A stretch of 64,000 bases of DNA, taken from Arthrinium phaeospermum (taxonomy: Eukaryota > Ascomycota > Sordariomycetes > Amphisphaeriales > Apiosporaceae). The stretch spans positions 1,054,001-1,118,000 of the forward strand of contig QYRS01000012.1 of the NCBI GenBank assembly GCA_006503535.1, given 5' to 3'. Made by a program: the position numbers and the translations under genes. Under the pieces are notes generated by a model. It saw only the letters and a program-made list of their open reading frames with translations. It was not told the origin of the DNA and did not search any database. This document shows positions 12,564-23,457 of this stretch, one piece after another (position 1 is the stretch's first letter; every line of letters begins with the position of its first letter).

Positions 12564-13678
12564 CTTTTTGTGGTGAGATATGAAGCGTTGCGGATTTATT
12601 TTTAACCCCAGCAACTGACGTATTAAAAATTTGGTACGACTTGAGGGGGTTCGCATGGCTTATGGTTCGGTCATTTTCACTTTGTATGGTCTAACCGAAA
12701 GGAGTAACAGACAAGACAATGCGTCGTGAAGCGGACAAAAAGACCAGAGAAAACCAATGAGGTGAATTTGCTTTTGCTTACCTGCATGCAATAAATCACA
12801 ACTTGGGGGTGATTGATGATGTTCAGTTACCTGATCTTCTTCAAGTGGTGCTTCGTGGAGTTCGCGATGTTTGCTTGCCCACAATAAATTGTTCCTGGAG
12901 CCTGAGGACTGGCCTCCCTAGACGTGTCAATCGCACCCCGGGGCCAACTGCGAAGATAGGAAGATACCCTGCCTCACACTGCTGTCCCCTTAGCTGGCGG
13001 GTATGAAAACAATTTAAGCATGGCATCGGACGCTCTAGACAATGGAGCCTTGCGTCCAAGTGGGTATGCTTTTCTGTCCTGGAGGAATTGTTCGCTATGG
13101 CGTTACCAACTGGAAGACCAGTTACCACGCCACAGAAAGTCGACTGGGAGTCGCGTATGTTACCCGCAGATACCAAAGCATGCCTCAATCCGAAAACAAG
13201 GTTTTATAGGGGTGATGAAGGCGCCTAGGATGACTGGTGATGGGATAGGGTAACACATGCGTCCCTGTTTCTGGTGACGGCGATGTACGGCTTACACAGA
13301 CTTTCATTCTCGACTATGGCCGGACTGAGGAGAGAAAATTGGAAGACCATGCCATGTGAATTGAGAAATCCACTTTCTAAGACCTCCATGTCCACGAGAA
13401 CGGCAACCGAGTCTCCATCGTACGACAAGTTCATCGTGAAATCGGTGGATATTGAACCGAAATGCTGGTCACCCCGCATCCCACTAGGCGCGAGTCGCGG
13501 ACACATCTCCACCCCCAACATTCGATGTCCCCGCGACGCGGACTGCGGTCCGACGCACGGCAATGAGTCGGCGCACGCGGCTGATATAAAGACTGACTTG
13601 GAGGGGATTCACTTGAGTGTATTTGGATAGTAGTCGACTCTCACATTCCACAGTTGAACAGCTCATTAGCAAAAGAAA
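12564..13678. other. Intergenic, no gene seen
   Basis: About 1.1 kb shared upstream region of two divergent genes. Opposing open frames of 112-118 codons near 13225-13630 overlap each other and carry no recognised motif. The 3' end holds the TATA box of the SDR gene. Confidence 0.45.
13585..13590 (+). promoter_or_regulatory. TATA box of the erythronate-dehydrogenase-like gene
   Basis: TATAAA 94 bp upstream of the ATG at 13679, a usual distance for fungal TATA promoters. Confidence 0.5.
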
Positions 13679-14649
13679 ATGTCCGCCAACAGCAGCAAGA
13701 ACGACGTCACACCGGCGGCCTTGTCGGTCCCATGCTGGCCAAGCGCCTGCTCGACGACGGCTACCGGGTGATCATGACGGACATCGTGCAGCCGAGTGTG
13801 CCCGCGGGCACGGCGCACCCCGAGAACGCCGTGTGCATGCAGGGCGACATCTGCGACGCCGGATTCGTCAAGTCGCTGGTGGACGCCGCGCAGCCCCTGC
13901 ACGCCATCTTCATCTTCCACGGCATCATGTCGGCGGGCTCCGAGGCCGACTACGATCTGTCGATGAAGGTCAACGTCGAGAGTGTGCGCCACCTGCTGCT
14001 GCATTTAAGACAGTCCAACCCGGGCGTGCGCGTCGTCTACTCGAGCTCGCAGGCCGTCTACGGCCAGCCCCTGCCCGCCGTCGTGACCGACGCCGTGACG
14101 CCCACGCCCGAGGGCACGTACGGGTCCCACAAGCTGTCGACCGAGATCATCATCAACGACATGCACCGCAAGGGCTTCGTCGACGCCTTCATCGTGCGCT
14201 TCCCCACGCTGGTGGTGCGGCCGGGCAAGCCGTCCAACGCGGCCTCGTCCTTCCTGTCGGGCATGATCCGCGAGCCCATGAAGGGCGAGACGTGCGTGAT
14301 CCCGCTGCAGGACCGCGGCTTCCGGTCGTACATCTGCTCGCCCAGCGGCGTCATCGAGAACCTGGTCCGCGTGCTCAACATGCAGAGCGACGCGCTGCCG
14401 GGCCACGTCCGCCACATCAACTTCCCCGGCATCTCGGCCAGCACTCAGGCCCTCATGGACGGGCTCGCCAAGTACGGCGGCGAGGACAAGCTGAAGCTGC
14501 TCAAGGAGGAGACGAACCCCGCCATGGAGAGGATATTGCGGAGTTGGCCGCAGGATTTCGATCCGAGTACGCCGGATCGCCTGGGGCTGGTCAGGGACAA
14601 GAACCCTGAAGACTTGGTGAAGGAGTACATCGAGTCCTTGAAGGCATAA
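13679..14649 (+). CDS. NAD-dependent epimerase/dehydratase, D-erythronate dehydrogenase-like
   Basis: Extended short-chain dehydrogenase resembling DenD-type D-erythronate dehydrogenases, which oxidise C4 sugar acids with NAD. Signatures: Rossmann start TGGLVGPMLAKRLLDDGY; VNVESVRHLL; active-site region VVYSSSQAVYGQPLP with catalytic YGSHK (YxxxK); and the subfamily block RFPTLVVRPGKPSNAASSF followed by SGMIREPMKGE. The ATG at 13679 (MSANSSKN) is in a different frame from the body; one missing base near 13716, just before the TGGLVG loop, reconciles them and gives 324 codons. The glycine loop is shorter than the usual GGxGxxG, so a few more bases may be lost there. Intronless. Specific substrate not proven. 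Confidence 0.85.
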
Positions 14650-15104
14650 TCAGCGCAGCCATGCCGTCGATTGGGATTGTGTTATGTATGATTTAATGTG
14701 TTTAGTTGCAAGCCGCATCTCTGTCAATCTACCAGTTCCTGATGCTTTACTTGATGGCCCCCCTTTTTGCACACCAGCGTCAATTGAGAGGGGTCTGGCC
14801 AAGCCTAACAACAATAAAGATGAACAATGAAGCCGTAGTCATAAATTCTCGATATCCTGAGCCAATGAGCACATTGGTTCCTTTGGGGATAAGTCCATTC
14901 ATCCAAGACAACGACCATTGACAGCATTGTCACCCTTTGTCCTCCATGAGACATTTTGCCTATTTAAACACCTGAACCCTGCTGTACTCCAGAAACTCTT
15001 TCCTATTAAATCATCACCATCGCCATCAGCCAATCCTCACATTCTTTTGATAACCCCATTACTTATTACCACTCTTTTTCTTCCCAACTTCCCCTCCTAA
15101 CACG
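14650..15104. other. Intergenic with TATTTAAA element
   Basis: Spacer between two plus-strand genes. A TATTTAAA at 14961-14968 lies 144 bp upstream of the next ATG and is a candidate TATA element. Nothing else seen. Confidence 0.45.
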
Positions 15105-15643
15105 ATGTCCACCACCACCCCCACCTCGACCCTCCAGGCCGTCCGTAGCGCGGAGACCGGGTGCGTGGTGTACATCGACGCGAGCGCGATCCCGGCGGGC
15201 GTCAAGCACGGCGCGGCCGACTGCAAGTGCCTCAAGATCCACGGGCCCGAGGAGCTCGAGTACATCCAGAACTCGATCCGGGTCTTCCTGGCGGCCGGCA
15301 ATGAGTCCTCGACCTCGCTGTCGTCGTCGGAGTCCAGCAGCGGCAACAGCCGCGTCTTCGGCGCCAAGCCCAGCGTCGAGGTCGCGCACATGCTTCTGGG
15401 GATCACGCTCGTCGGCGGCGCGGCGGTGAGCAACCCCGCTGACGCTGACAGCGACAACAAGTGGAAGAAGGAAGGAGGAAAGACCTGGTGGTCGACGATC
15501 TTTGGGGGTAAGTAAGCATGCAACGAGGCAGACATCAGGTAAGTGGGCGGATACTAATGCGGCTTGGGGTTGGCTCTGTTCTTTTGTTTTTAGCTGGTCT
15601 AAAGGGGGAGGTTTCACATCTGTCTTGTGTTCGTAGTACATAA
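15105..15643 (+). CDS. Orphan small protein, possibly membrane-associated
   Basis: ATG at 15105 after a pyrimidine-rich leader. The first exon encodes Thr-rich MSTTTPTST, a segment with three Cys (TGCVVYIDAS, DCKCLKIHG), a Ser-rich linker (SSTSLSSSESSSG), a hydrophobic stretch (AHMLLGITLVGGAAV) and a basic/aromatic end. Read without splicing it stops at 15515 (136 aa). The sequence GGTAAGTAAG at 15508 is a strong donor and TTTTTAG at 15593 an acceptor with an ACTAAT branch, so I prefer intron 15508-15593 and a short second exon ending at TAA 15643. No family recognised; the single hydrophobic segment could be a tail anchor. Confidence 0.5.
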
Positions 15644-15688
15644 GCAATAAATTTAATGATATATATATCGCTGAGTACCGCATTCATA

Positions 15689-16651
15689 TCATCGCCAACC
15701 AAATGCTTCGTTATGTCTTTTGCACGCCGATTTAAGCCTGGCCACATCCAGCGACGGAGCCGGGACGCTCAGCGCTTTGAACAGGCTTACCAGTAGATCG
15801 CCAGTCACTGGAGGCTGACCATCCTGCATCCAAGCATTTCTGTCAAATGTGTCCCACGCATTCAGTACAGCAGATTCTACGCTATCTTCACAAAAGAGAA
15901 AAGTTAGACGCGTCACAGTTCCTGCAATGTGCCTTATTGCTGTTGGATGTGCTTCGGTGGGGTTTCACTTACGCAGCGGACTCTCCCAGGTCCGATTTCA
16001 AGGTACGATAGTTCCGACGTCCTATACCACTCGATTCCACCTTATCGAAGGTCGCCTTGTCGCAGTAGCCCTGGGCCATAATGTCCCACTGGCGCATTCG
16101 ACTGACCCGCTCAGCGCCGGTCATGTTGGCTGACGGCAGGGTAACCCATCGACGCATCTCGGCTTCGGTGAACTGCTGAATCTCGAAGTGAATATCCGCG
16201 ATATCGATGGCATCCAGCAAGGGGGCTACCTCGGCGTGTACCGTGCGGCAAACACGCGACATGGCCCACGGGCTGTGTTTATGGAACCTGTGGCGGCCTG
16301 GCTTGCCACTCTTCTTCCTGAAAAGCGCGCCATTTTCATCGCGCTTGTAGCCGTCGGAACAGTGGGGTGATGTCCTATGAGCTGAAGATATATTGCGGGC
16401 TTCGGATCAAGAGTATCCCATTCTTCGTGGTGTCTCTCAACGCAATCAAGTTGACTGAGGTCGGAGTAGAATGATGCGATGAAGAATTTATAGATCACCA
16501 AACGAACCTCGGCAGGAAGCTTCATAAACAACGTACAAGGGCTTGCGCGTCTGTTCTTGGTGCGGGGGAGACGTGGCGCGGAATCGTAGGAAGAATCGGA
16601 ATCGAAGGAGGAAATGGAGGAAGGTTCCTCAGATTCCTCAGATTCGCTCAT
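15689..16651 (-). CDS. F-box-like domain protein, frame-broken
   Basis: Start ATG 16651 (MSESEESEEPSS), an acidic Ser-rich lead, then KLPAEVRLVIYKFF, which matches the degenerate F-box of fungal 2EXR/F-box-like proteins. The frame is lost near 16357: AIYLQLIGHHPTVP continues one base later as DGYKRDENGALFRKKSG, then MSRVCRTVHAEVAPLLDA and MRRWVTLPSANMTGAERVS. A GTAAGT donor at 15972 and a CTAAC-containing intron ending at 15886 lead to a last exon (SVESAVLNAWDTFDRNAWM, ending FGWR at 15689), but the phases differ by one, so a second break is likely. Such proteins are thought to link SCF ligases to unknown targets; the function here is inferred from the domain only. Confidence 0.6.
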
Positions 16652-16725
16652 GATGTTCTTTCAATACCAAAGTGGTAACAGGATGCGTTCAGAATTGACT
16701 TGAACAGAATGTGCCCAATCCTTTA

Positions 16726-16733
16726 ATTATATA
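16726..16733 (-). promoter_or_regulatory. TATA box of the F-box-like gene
   Basis: On the minus strand the sequence reads TATATAAT about 75 bp upstream of the ATG at 16651. Confidence 0.45.
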
Positions 16734-17424
16734 TCACTTGCGTCAATGGCGCCACTTTTGGGGGGGCGTTTGTCCACGTTTGCGACGCAGGCCGTAATCC
16801 CTGTCTGCTTCGGCAGCTCGAGGGCGGTGGGCAGACGCAAATGATACCCAGCAATCTGGCGAAGGTAGAGCAACTTGCATTGCTGTCTTATACACAATAT
16901 TCGCGGAATTTATTTATCGTATGGAACCGAGACGAGATCTAACGTACACATACCGGTCATGAAAGCGGAACTTCTCACGGCGACAGGGGCCGATCGTCGA
17001 TCTTCAAATTCATGATGTAAGCCTTGCTTGTATATGTTTGTAAGGGCGCAGCGAAGAGGCATGCAAAATGCCAAGCCGGCCCGCCATCGTGAATACGTTT
17101 CAACGCGGACGCCGGACTATGGGTCAAGGGATCCGATGTTCGGTGCGCGAAGTCGCGGGAGCCAAATTCACCTTGACCAAGTCGAGACTGAAAAACGCTG
17201 TATCGCACTATCCAATTAGCTCTTTTCTGGTTGCAAATGAGCAAAAAACGGGTTGAACAACTTTACTTGCTGAAAGACGAGTGATTATCAGAGCCCTTCT
17301 GCATCGAGGATCCAGCCTCAGTTGTGGTGGGAGGCTCGGGGGTAGAGATGACAAGGTAAACGTCTGGGAGCCGATGCCAAACCTGGCCAGAGGATCTCGG
17401 TATCAGAAACCGACTTGTCTCTGC
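16734..17424. other. Intergenic, no gene seen
   Basis: No recognisable coding or RNA feature. It leads directly into the tandem duplication. Confidence 0.45.
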
Positions 17425-17779
17425 TGAAAGATCGTCTTTTTCTCGTCCGAAGGTTGTTTGTCCTTTGTTTGCTCAGGCGAGGGACTTCGGTTCGGAATTG
17501 CCGCGACTGGATCTCTGCGCGCAATCGGTTGCCTGCCTTCACCACATCCGCAGTCATACTGCAGAACCGCGAGTCCAAATCCTCGAAAGCTCAAACCGCA
17601 TTGAAAGATCGTCTTTTTCTCGTCCGAAGGTTTGTTTGTCCTTTGTTTGCTCAGGCGAGGGACTTCGGTTCGGAATTGCCGCGACTGGATCTCTGCGCGC
17701 AATCGGTTGCCTGCCTTCACCACATCCGCAGTCATACTGCAGAACCGCGAGTCCAAATCCTCGAAAGCTCAAACCGCAT
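17425..17779 (+). repeat. 177-bp tandem duplication, two near-identical copies
   Basis: Copy 1 is 17425-17601 (177 bp) and copy 2 is 17602-17779 (178 bp). By eye the only difference is one extra T in copy 2 in the run after CCGAAGG. Each unit begins TGAAAGATCGTC and ends AAACCGCAT. No convincing gene spans it. The near identity points to a recent unequal exchange or slippage, or to an assembly artefact. Confidence 0.9.
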
Positions 17780-18287
17780 ACACCGGCGCTCGACCATTCG
17801 GCTCATACAACCTAGGCAAGAGTAGGCGCAGTTGCATTTGTTTTACGTCACCGGTTATCAACGATAGGAAGCCGGCTTATTTGTTTATCAATGGAGGATT
17901 GTTTGGCCTGGCCCCCTGCCTGTGTGAGGTCGTCTTTTGGGTAAAGCTCCGCCGGCGCCGCACTCGCTCCTTCCCCCATTACCCCAGCTCCACCCCCACC
18001 ACTAACGCCAAGTAAGGGCATGTAAGCGATCCATGATGAAGAAGGAGCGACCGAGGGGTGCTGGATCCGGTCCTCGCTCGGCATATCGAACGAAAATGGC
18101 GAACTGCCAGATGCGCAATGTTATCTATCGGCGATTTCTTGGACGATGCGCCGGCCCATTGAATTCTGACTGGGTTCCGTCAGTCTCTCTCTTCATGACA
18201 GAAATACACGGTCTCGTCGTCATCATCTATCATATTTAACATTTATCCACAAGGCCTGCTACGGAGGTTTTCTATCCCTAATGTACG
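17780..18287. other. Intergenic upstream of the MFS gene
   Basis: No gene seen. Presumed promoter region of the downstream transporter. Confidence 0.45.
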
Positions 18288-20109
18288 ATGATTGAGCGGA
18301 AGAATTCCGAACCAACCATGTCTGGTGCGATAGATGTTGAAAAGCAGAGACTCGGGAAAACGAATCTTTTTGCGAGGGCAGCTCACCCGCTGGTGACAAC
18401 TGACGACACAATATCGACTTTACCGTACCAAGGGCAAAGCATTGCGTTAGTGGCCACAGTGACGGGCGCGGCTTTTCTGAATGTCAGTACTTGTCGCCTT
18501 TGACAGTTCAATGCGGGCAATGTGTACTGAGATACCTAGACACTTTCGATCCAGGCCGTGGTCATCATCCTCCCGACTCTGGGTGTAGAACTCGGAATCC
18601 CCGATAGTCGACTGCAATGGGTCGTGTCGGCATATTCATTGACATTTGGCTGTTTTTTGCTGTTATGGGGTCGCATAGCTGTACGGCAAACGAATCATCT
18701 TCATTCTGGTAGCGCCTTTGTAGCTGCCACATTAATCGCTAACCCATTCCCCCAACGAAATCGCGTTCGACGTATTCAGGGGACTGCAAGGCCTTGTAAG
18801 AACCGTTACTCCTGGTGGTGATTGGGGTATAGACTGACCAGCTTCAGGGCGCGGCGGCAAACGTGCCAACAGCCATTGGGATCCTGGGGGTTACCTTTCC
18901 TCCTGGGAAAGCGAAAACTATGCATTCAGCGCATATGGTTGGTAAATCCAGAACCGCGGACACAACATCAATTGACAATTGTTTTTCAGCCAGCGGCGCA
19001 CCACTGGGGTCGATCTTCGGTAATCTGTTGGGTGGTATTATCGCCTCATACGCCAACTGGAAATGGGTTTTCGGGGCGCTTGCTGGGATATCGTGTCTGG
19101 TGACCGTGGGGGTGTCCTCTTCATCCCACCGCAGCCACCGAACCCCTTGGTTCAGAAGCAGAAGGCCTCGCTTTGGACATCTGTCGACTGGTTCGGAGGC
19201 TTTCTGATTACGGCTGGCCTGCTTGCTCTGTTGTTTGCCCTGACCGAAGGCAATGTCGTGGGGTGGCAGACTATCTGGATCTATATGCTCATGGTCATCT
19301 CTGGGTTGCTTATTGCCATCTTCGCCGCGTGGCAGTGGTACCTTGAGACGCACTCCCAGACACGATCTCCCTTGATGAAAGTATCGGTATTCAAGAGCGG
19401 CATGTTCAGCTTGGCTATGCTGATCATGGGGATCTTCTTCGCAGTATTTAACGACTGGATCGTATACGCAACATACTTCTTCCAGGATTATCAAGGGTTG
19501 AGCCCGCTGCAGACGACGCTGCGCTTCATACCCACAGGAGTTTGCGGTGTCTTCGTAGCGCTCGTCGTCTCCAGGCTCATCTCGAGGGTGCCGACTTTCA
19601 TCCTGTTAATGGTTGGAAACCTTTCCGTGGGGCTCTCGTGTCTGTTGTTCGCGATTCCGATACCCTCGGATACTTCCTACTTCGCCTTTGGTTTTCCAGC
19701 TATGATTCTGGGCGTGGTGGGCGCCGACATCACATGGCCTTGTTTGACGCTCTTCACGTCTGCGTCGCTGCCGCAGGAAGACCAAGCTCTAGGTGGAGCG
19801 TTGATTAACGCTTCGGGGCAGCTCGGTCGATCGATTGGCCTGGCTATTACCACTGCTGCTCAGACGGCCATCATGGCGCGGGAGCGAGGGGTCCCTGTTG
19901 AGCAATCTGGAAAAGTACTCCCTTGGGATCCTCCCTCACTGGTTGGGTTGAGGGGTGCAAACTGGCTCAATTTCGCGCTGGCTATGTTCTGCACAGTCCT
20001 GGTCGGGCTCTTTTTCAGAGGAACTGGCATCGTCGGCAAAATCCAGAAGCCAGTTGAGGAGGGTAGAGGCAAGGAAGCGACCACAAGTGGAGATGATTTA
20101 CGGAGGTAA
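18288..20109 (+). CDS. MFS drug:H+ antiporter-like transporter, N-terminal half broken
   Basis: Major facilitator of the fungal 14-spanner (DHA2-like) drug/efflux type. Start ATG 18288, or 18318 in frame. Readable pieces: SIALVATVTGAAFLN, intron 18483-18554, VVIILPTLGVELGIPDSRLQWVVSAY-type TM2 region and LLWGRIA, then LYGKRIIFIL, GSAFVAAT and NPFPQ, each in a different frame; after an intron ending near 18846, GAAANVPTAIGILGVTFPPG; then GAPLGSIFGNLLGGIIASYANWKWVF. From 19110 the frame is open to TAA 20109 with TMs and motifs such as WVDWFGG-like SVDWFGGFLITAG and GGALINASGQLGRSIGLAI. At least five indels lie within about 600 bp (near 18678, 18708, 18756, 18915 and 19115). It is either decayed or badly sequenced; substrate unknown. 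Confidence 0.7.
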
Positions 20110-20470
20110 TCATGCAAATACATGACGGATCTCGGATGATGGCAAGCTGGTGACATAGCAAAAAGGCGCCATATGTCAGGAAGATTCGAATGTTAACACG
20201 CTATTGTCGTCAGTCATATGTTGCTCATCAATTTCCGATGAAATTGGGCGGACCTTTAATGCAATGATTGATGTTCCTGAGCTTGATAGAGCTTAGCAGG
20301 CCGCCAATTGGCCGTCGGCGTTTAGGCGTTCGCAGCTCCGACAAGGCGCTGAAAAAGCTGCCCCACCCACTAAACCCATTGAATTCTTCAGCAGCATTCA
20401 AACGACCACAACACGTCTGCCCCAGATGTATTCGTAAGGCTTGTTCCATGCCACCACGCATCCCGGAATC
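20110..20470. other. Intergenic, no gene seen
   Basis: Short spacer between two plus-strand genes, presumed promoter of the asparagine-synthetase-domain gene. Confidence 0.45.
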
Positions 20471-22373
20471 ATGTGCGGCATACACGCAACCATCTCAGTT
20501 GCCAAGCACAACGAGCTGTCTGATAACTTGAAGCAAGTTCTGATAAACCGCGGCCCAGATCATCTCGGCCTAGTGGAGAGGGAAATTTCGCTGCCCAGTG
20601 TTGCGCCTGATCTTCTCATCGCGCTCAATTTCACGTCCACGGTGCTTGCGTTGCGCGGAGACCACGTCGCCAAGCAGCCCTTTCAACATGGCAACTCCGA
20701 CTCTGTACTCTGCTGGAATGGCGAGGCTTGGAAGTTCGGCGACGAGGTAGTCAGCGGCAACGATGGGGAGGCCATATTTGCGCGCCTCGCGCAGTGCGAT
20801 GACAGCCCTGCCCAAGACCGGCAGGCGCACATCCTGAACACCCTGCGGAAGATACAGGCCCTTTCGCGTTTGTCTTCTATGACTCTGTCGGGCAATGCTT
20901 GTACTTTGGCCGCGACCGCCTCGGTCGTCGTTCTTTGCTCATGAGAGAAGGGCCAGATGGCCAATCGCTATCGCTTTCTAGTGTCGCTGACAACCCAGCT
21001 TCTGGCTGGGAGGAAGTCCAAGCCAACGGCATATATTCCGTTCAGTTCTATCCAGAGTCTTCTGGCGAGAAGCCCATTTCTCTAGGCCATCACGTCTCTC
21101 GGCACGAGTGGGTCGAGTCTGGTGGCGCGGATCTGGTAAGTGCCAGACGCGCCTCTCCCCAGAAGCAGCTGATAACTCATATCGGTAGGTTTTGGGAGTT
21201 GGCAAATTCAACAAGGATCTTCCCGAGGGTGCGGAGGAGCAGCTTGATTGCGCATCTCCGTCTGTCAGCTTGTTACACCATCACCTGAAAGAAGCCTTGA
21301 AATTACGAGTGCTCGGGATTCCAGAGCCTCCCAGGCCTGTCGACCACCAGTCAGATGTTGACACTCGCGTCGCGATCCTTTTCTCGGGTGGCCTTGACTG
21401 TACCGTCCTGGCCAGGATGGCTGACGAGTTGCTCCCCGCTGCACAAGGAATTGATCTGATCAATGTAGCTTTCAAAAACCCTCGCGTTTCTGCGCAAAAC
21501 CAGGGAGCCCCCAAGCCGGGCGTAGTTGTCACTGATGACTACGAGCGGTGTCCAGATAGACAAACGGGAAGGAAGTCCTTCGCCGAGCTAAAACGTGCTT
21601 GTCCTTCCCGGCACTGGCGCTTCATAGCTGTAAGGCGCATTTGTCTTCCCAAGTTTTCCCTTGACTGACCGGATCCCATAGGTAAACGTACCTTACGAGG
21701 AGGCCATGGCACATAAACCTCGTGTGGTGTCATTGATTTACCCCCACGACACCGAGATGGATTTGTCAATCGCCCTGGCCTTGTACTTCGCCGGGCGGGG
21801 GATTGGCGCTAGCTACACAGAATCCGCAGAGTTCGACTCCGGCGCCCCAATGGTCAGTACCCCTGCTCGCGTACTCTTCTCGGGGCTTGGGGCCGATGAG
21901 TTGTTCGGGGGCTATTCACGTCACGTGCGGGCCTTCGAACGGGAAGGCTACCCAGCCCTGGTTGATGAACTCGAGCTGGACATTGCCCGAATCGGCCAGC
22001 GTAACTTGGGGAGAGACGACCGCGTCTTGGCGAACTGGGGCAAAGAGGTTCGACATCCTTATCTCGATGAAGGATTCGTCCGTTTTGCCATGTCAAGTCC
22101 AGTCTGGGAGAAATGTGACTTTGGAAACAAGACCCATTCTGCCGACATCGAACCTGCTAAGCGAGCCTTGAGACTGTTGGCGGACCAACTCAGCCTTCCC
22201 GTGATTGCACGGGAAAAGAAGCGAGCGGTAAGCCCATAATCCGATTGCATCTACCACGACGGTGTTACTGACGGATTTTCTTTAAGATCCAATTCGGGAC
22301 TCGGACAGCAAAACTGGGGAGTACCACGGGCAAGCTAAAGGGGACCGCATCGATCAGTCTTCAGGGCGCGTAG
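20471..22373 (+). CDS. Asparagine synthetase domain-containing protein, ASNSD1-like
   Basis: Start ATG 20471 with MCGI, so the class II amidotransferase Cys is residue 2 after Met. The N-terminal glutaminase-like domain has NRGPDHLG and WNGEAWKFG; then GPFAFVFYDSVGQ and LYFGRDRLGRRSLL. The C-terminal synthetase-like domain has the ATP loop VAILFSGGLDCTVLA, then SGLGADELFGGYSRH and KEVRHPYLDEGFV. Introns: 21136-21188, 21630-21681 and 22228-22286, all GTAAG...AG. One G is missing near 20858 (KIQ to GPFAF); with it the exons total 580 codons (579 aa). The layout fits the eukaryotic ASNSD1 / yeast YML096W group, whose biochemical role is unsettled, better than canonical asparagine synthetase. Stop TAG at 22371. 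Confidence 0.9.
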
Positions 22374-23457
22374 CTAGTGCTGCGTTAACTCCAATCTGGC
22401 AGTGATGATACTTCAGATACTTCCGAGCTGGTGAAATTACACCCGTGGTGGTTGCGTTCTCAGTGTGTGTTTCTGCTTTGCAGTAACCCTTGAAGCGCCG
22501 AACCTGAGGTGCCGCTGGCAATGAGGTCGTAAAGGCAAGTCTGAGCCAGAACTTTTGGCCCTCGTGGCTTGCTGCGGCATTTGGATTGTTATATCAATAT
22601 AGATGCAGGCATAAATGAAACTGTACTGGTCAAATGGAAAGGCAGAGCGAGATAGAGTAACTGAATTGAAAATCGGTCGATGTTGTTGGATTTACCACTC
22701 AACAGTCAGTTTTCAGCCCCTAGCCCGGCACTCAATGTGGGGAGGGGGATTCCGAGATACGGGTACTAGGCGCGCCAAGTGACAGTCAATTGATCTGTCT
22801 GCCCACTAACATAAGGTTTTGGTGTTGGATCTATCAATCTGCAAGATACGCCCGTTACAAGAATGCCATGTGAGGCTATTAATAGACTCACTCTTGGCAG
22901 GGTCATTATTCCCTGATAATTCTCTGGAACAATTTTCCCTTCATTCTCTCCAAAACCCTGGTTGATGATGGGACGCCGAGGTGATTGGATGCCCCGCGAT
23001 GCATCCATTGTCATGCAATCATCACCTCACCTCGGGGCCTCGGTTGCGATCCCAGCTCGGACCAGTACTAATCAACGGTGCGGGGAGAGTCAATCGGTGC
23101 ATACAACTTACCGCCACACTGCATACATCCTTGCATCCTTGCCTGCCGGGTGGTCAGTTTGCACAGAGAACGGCCATTACGGCGATTCAATATGTGATAA
23201 AACCTGAAGGGGTCTCCTTACCCTCTCGTCAACGCCAGCAACTGCGGTACTTCCCGTAATCAAACCTTCTCAGCTACTACTTAAATGCGTGTACTTATGA
23301 ATATTGTAGATTCTTTTATGCGCAACCAGCTCATTCTCATCAACCTGCACGAACCTCTCACCTGTTTCCCGTAATCACCCTCTTCACTCCCAAGTACACT
23401 CGGGGACCATCCACCACAAAGCGGAATAATACGAGCTCGCGAAACATCAACTTCAAG
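22374..23457. other. Intergenic, no gene seen
   Basis: About 1.1 kb upstream of the acyl-CoA ligase gene. Short frames on both strands lack motifs; nothing supportable. Confidence 0.5.

Noticed and set aside
18844..19494. 216-codon minus-strand frame
   Set aside because: It lies antisense to clear MFS transmembrane coding sequence and has no protein-family features.
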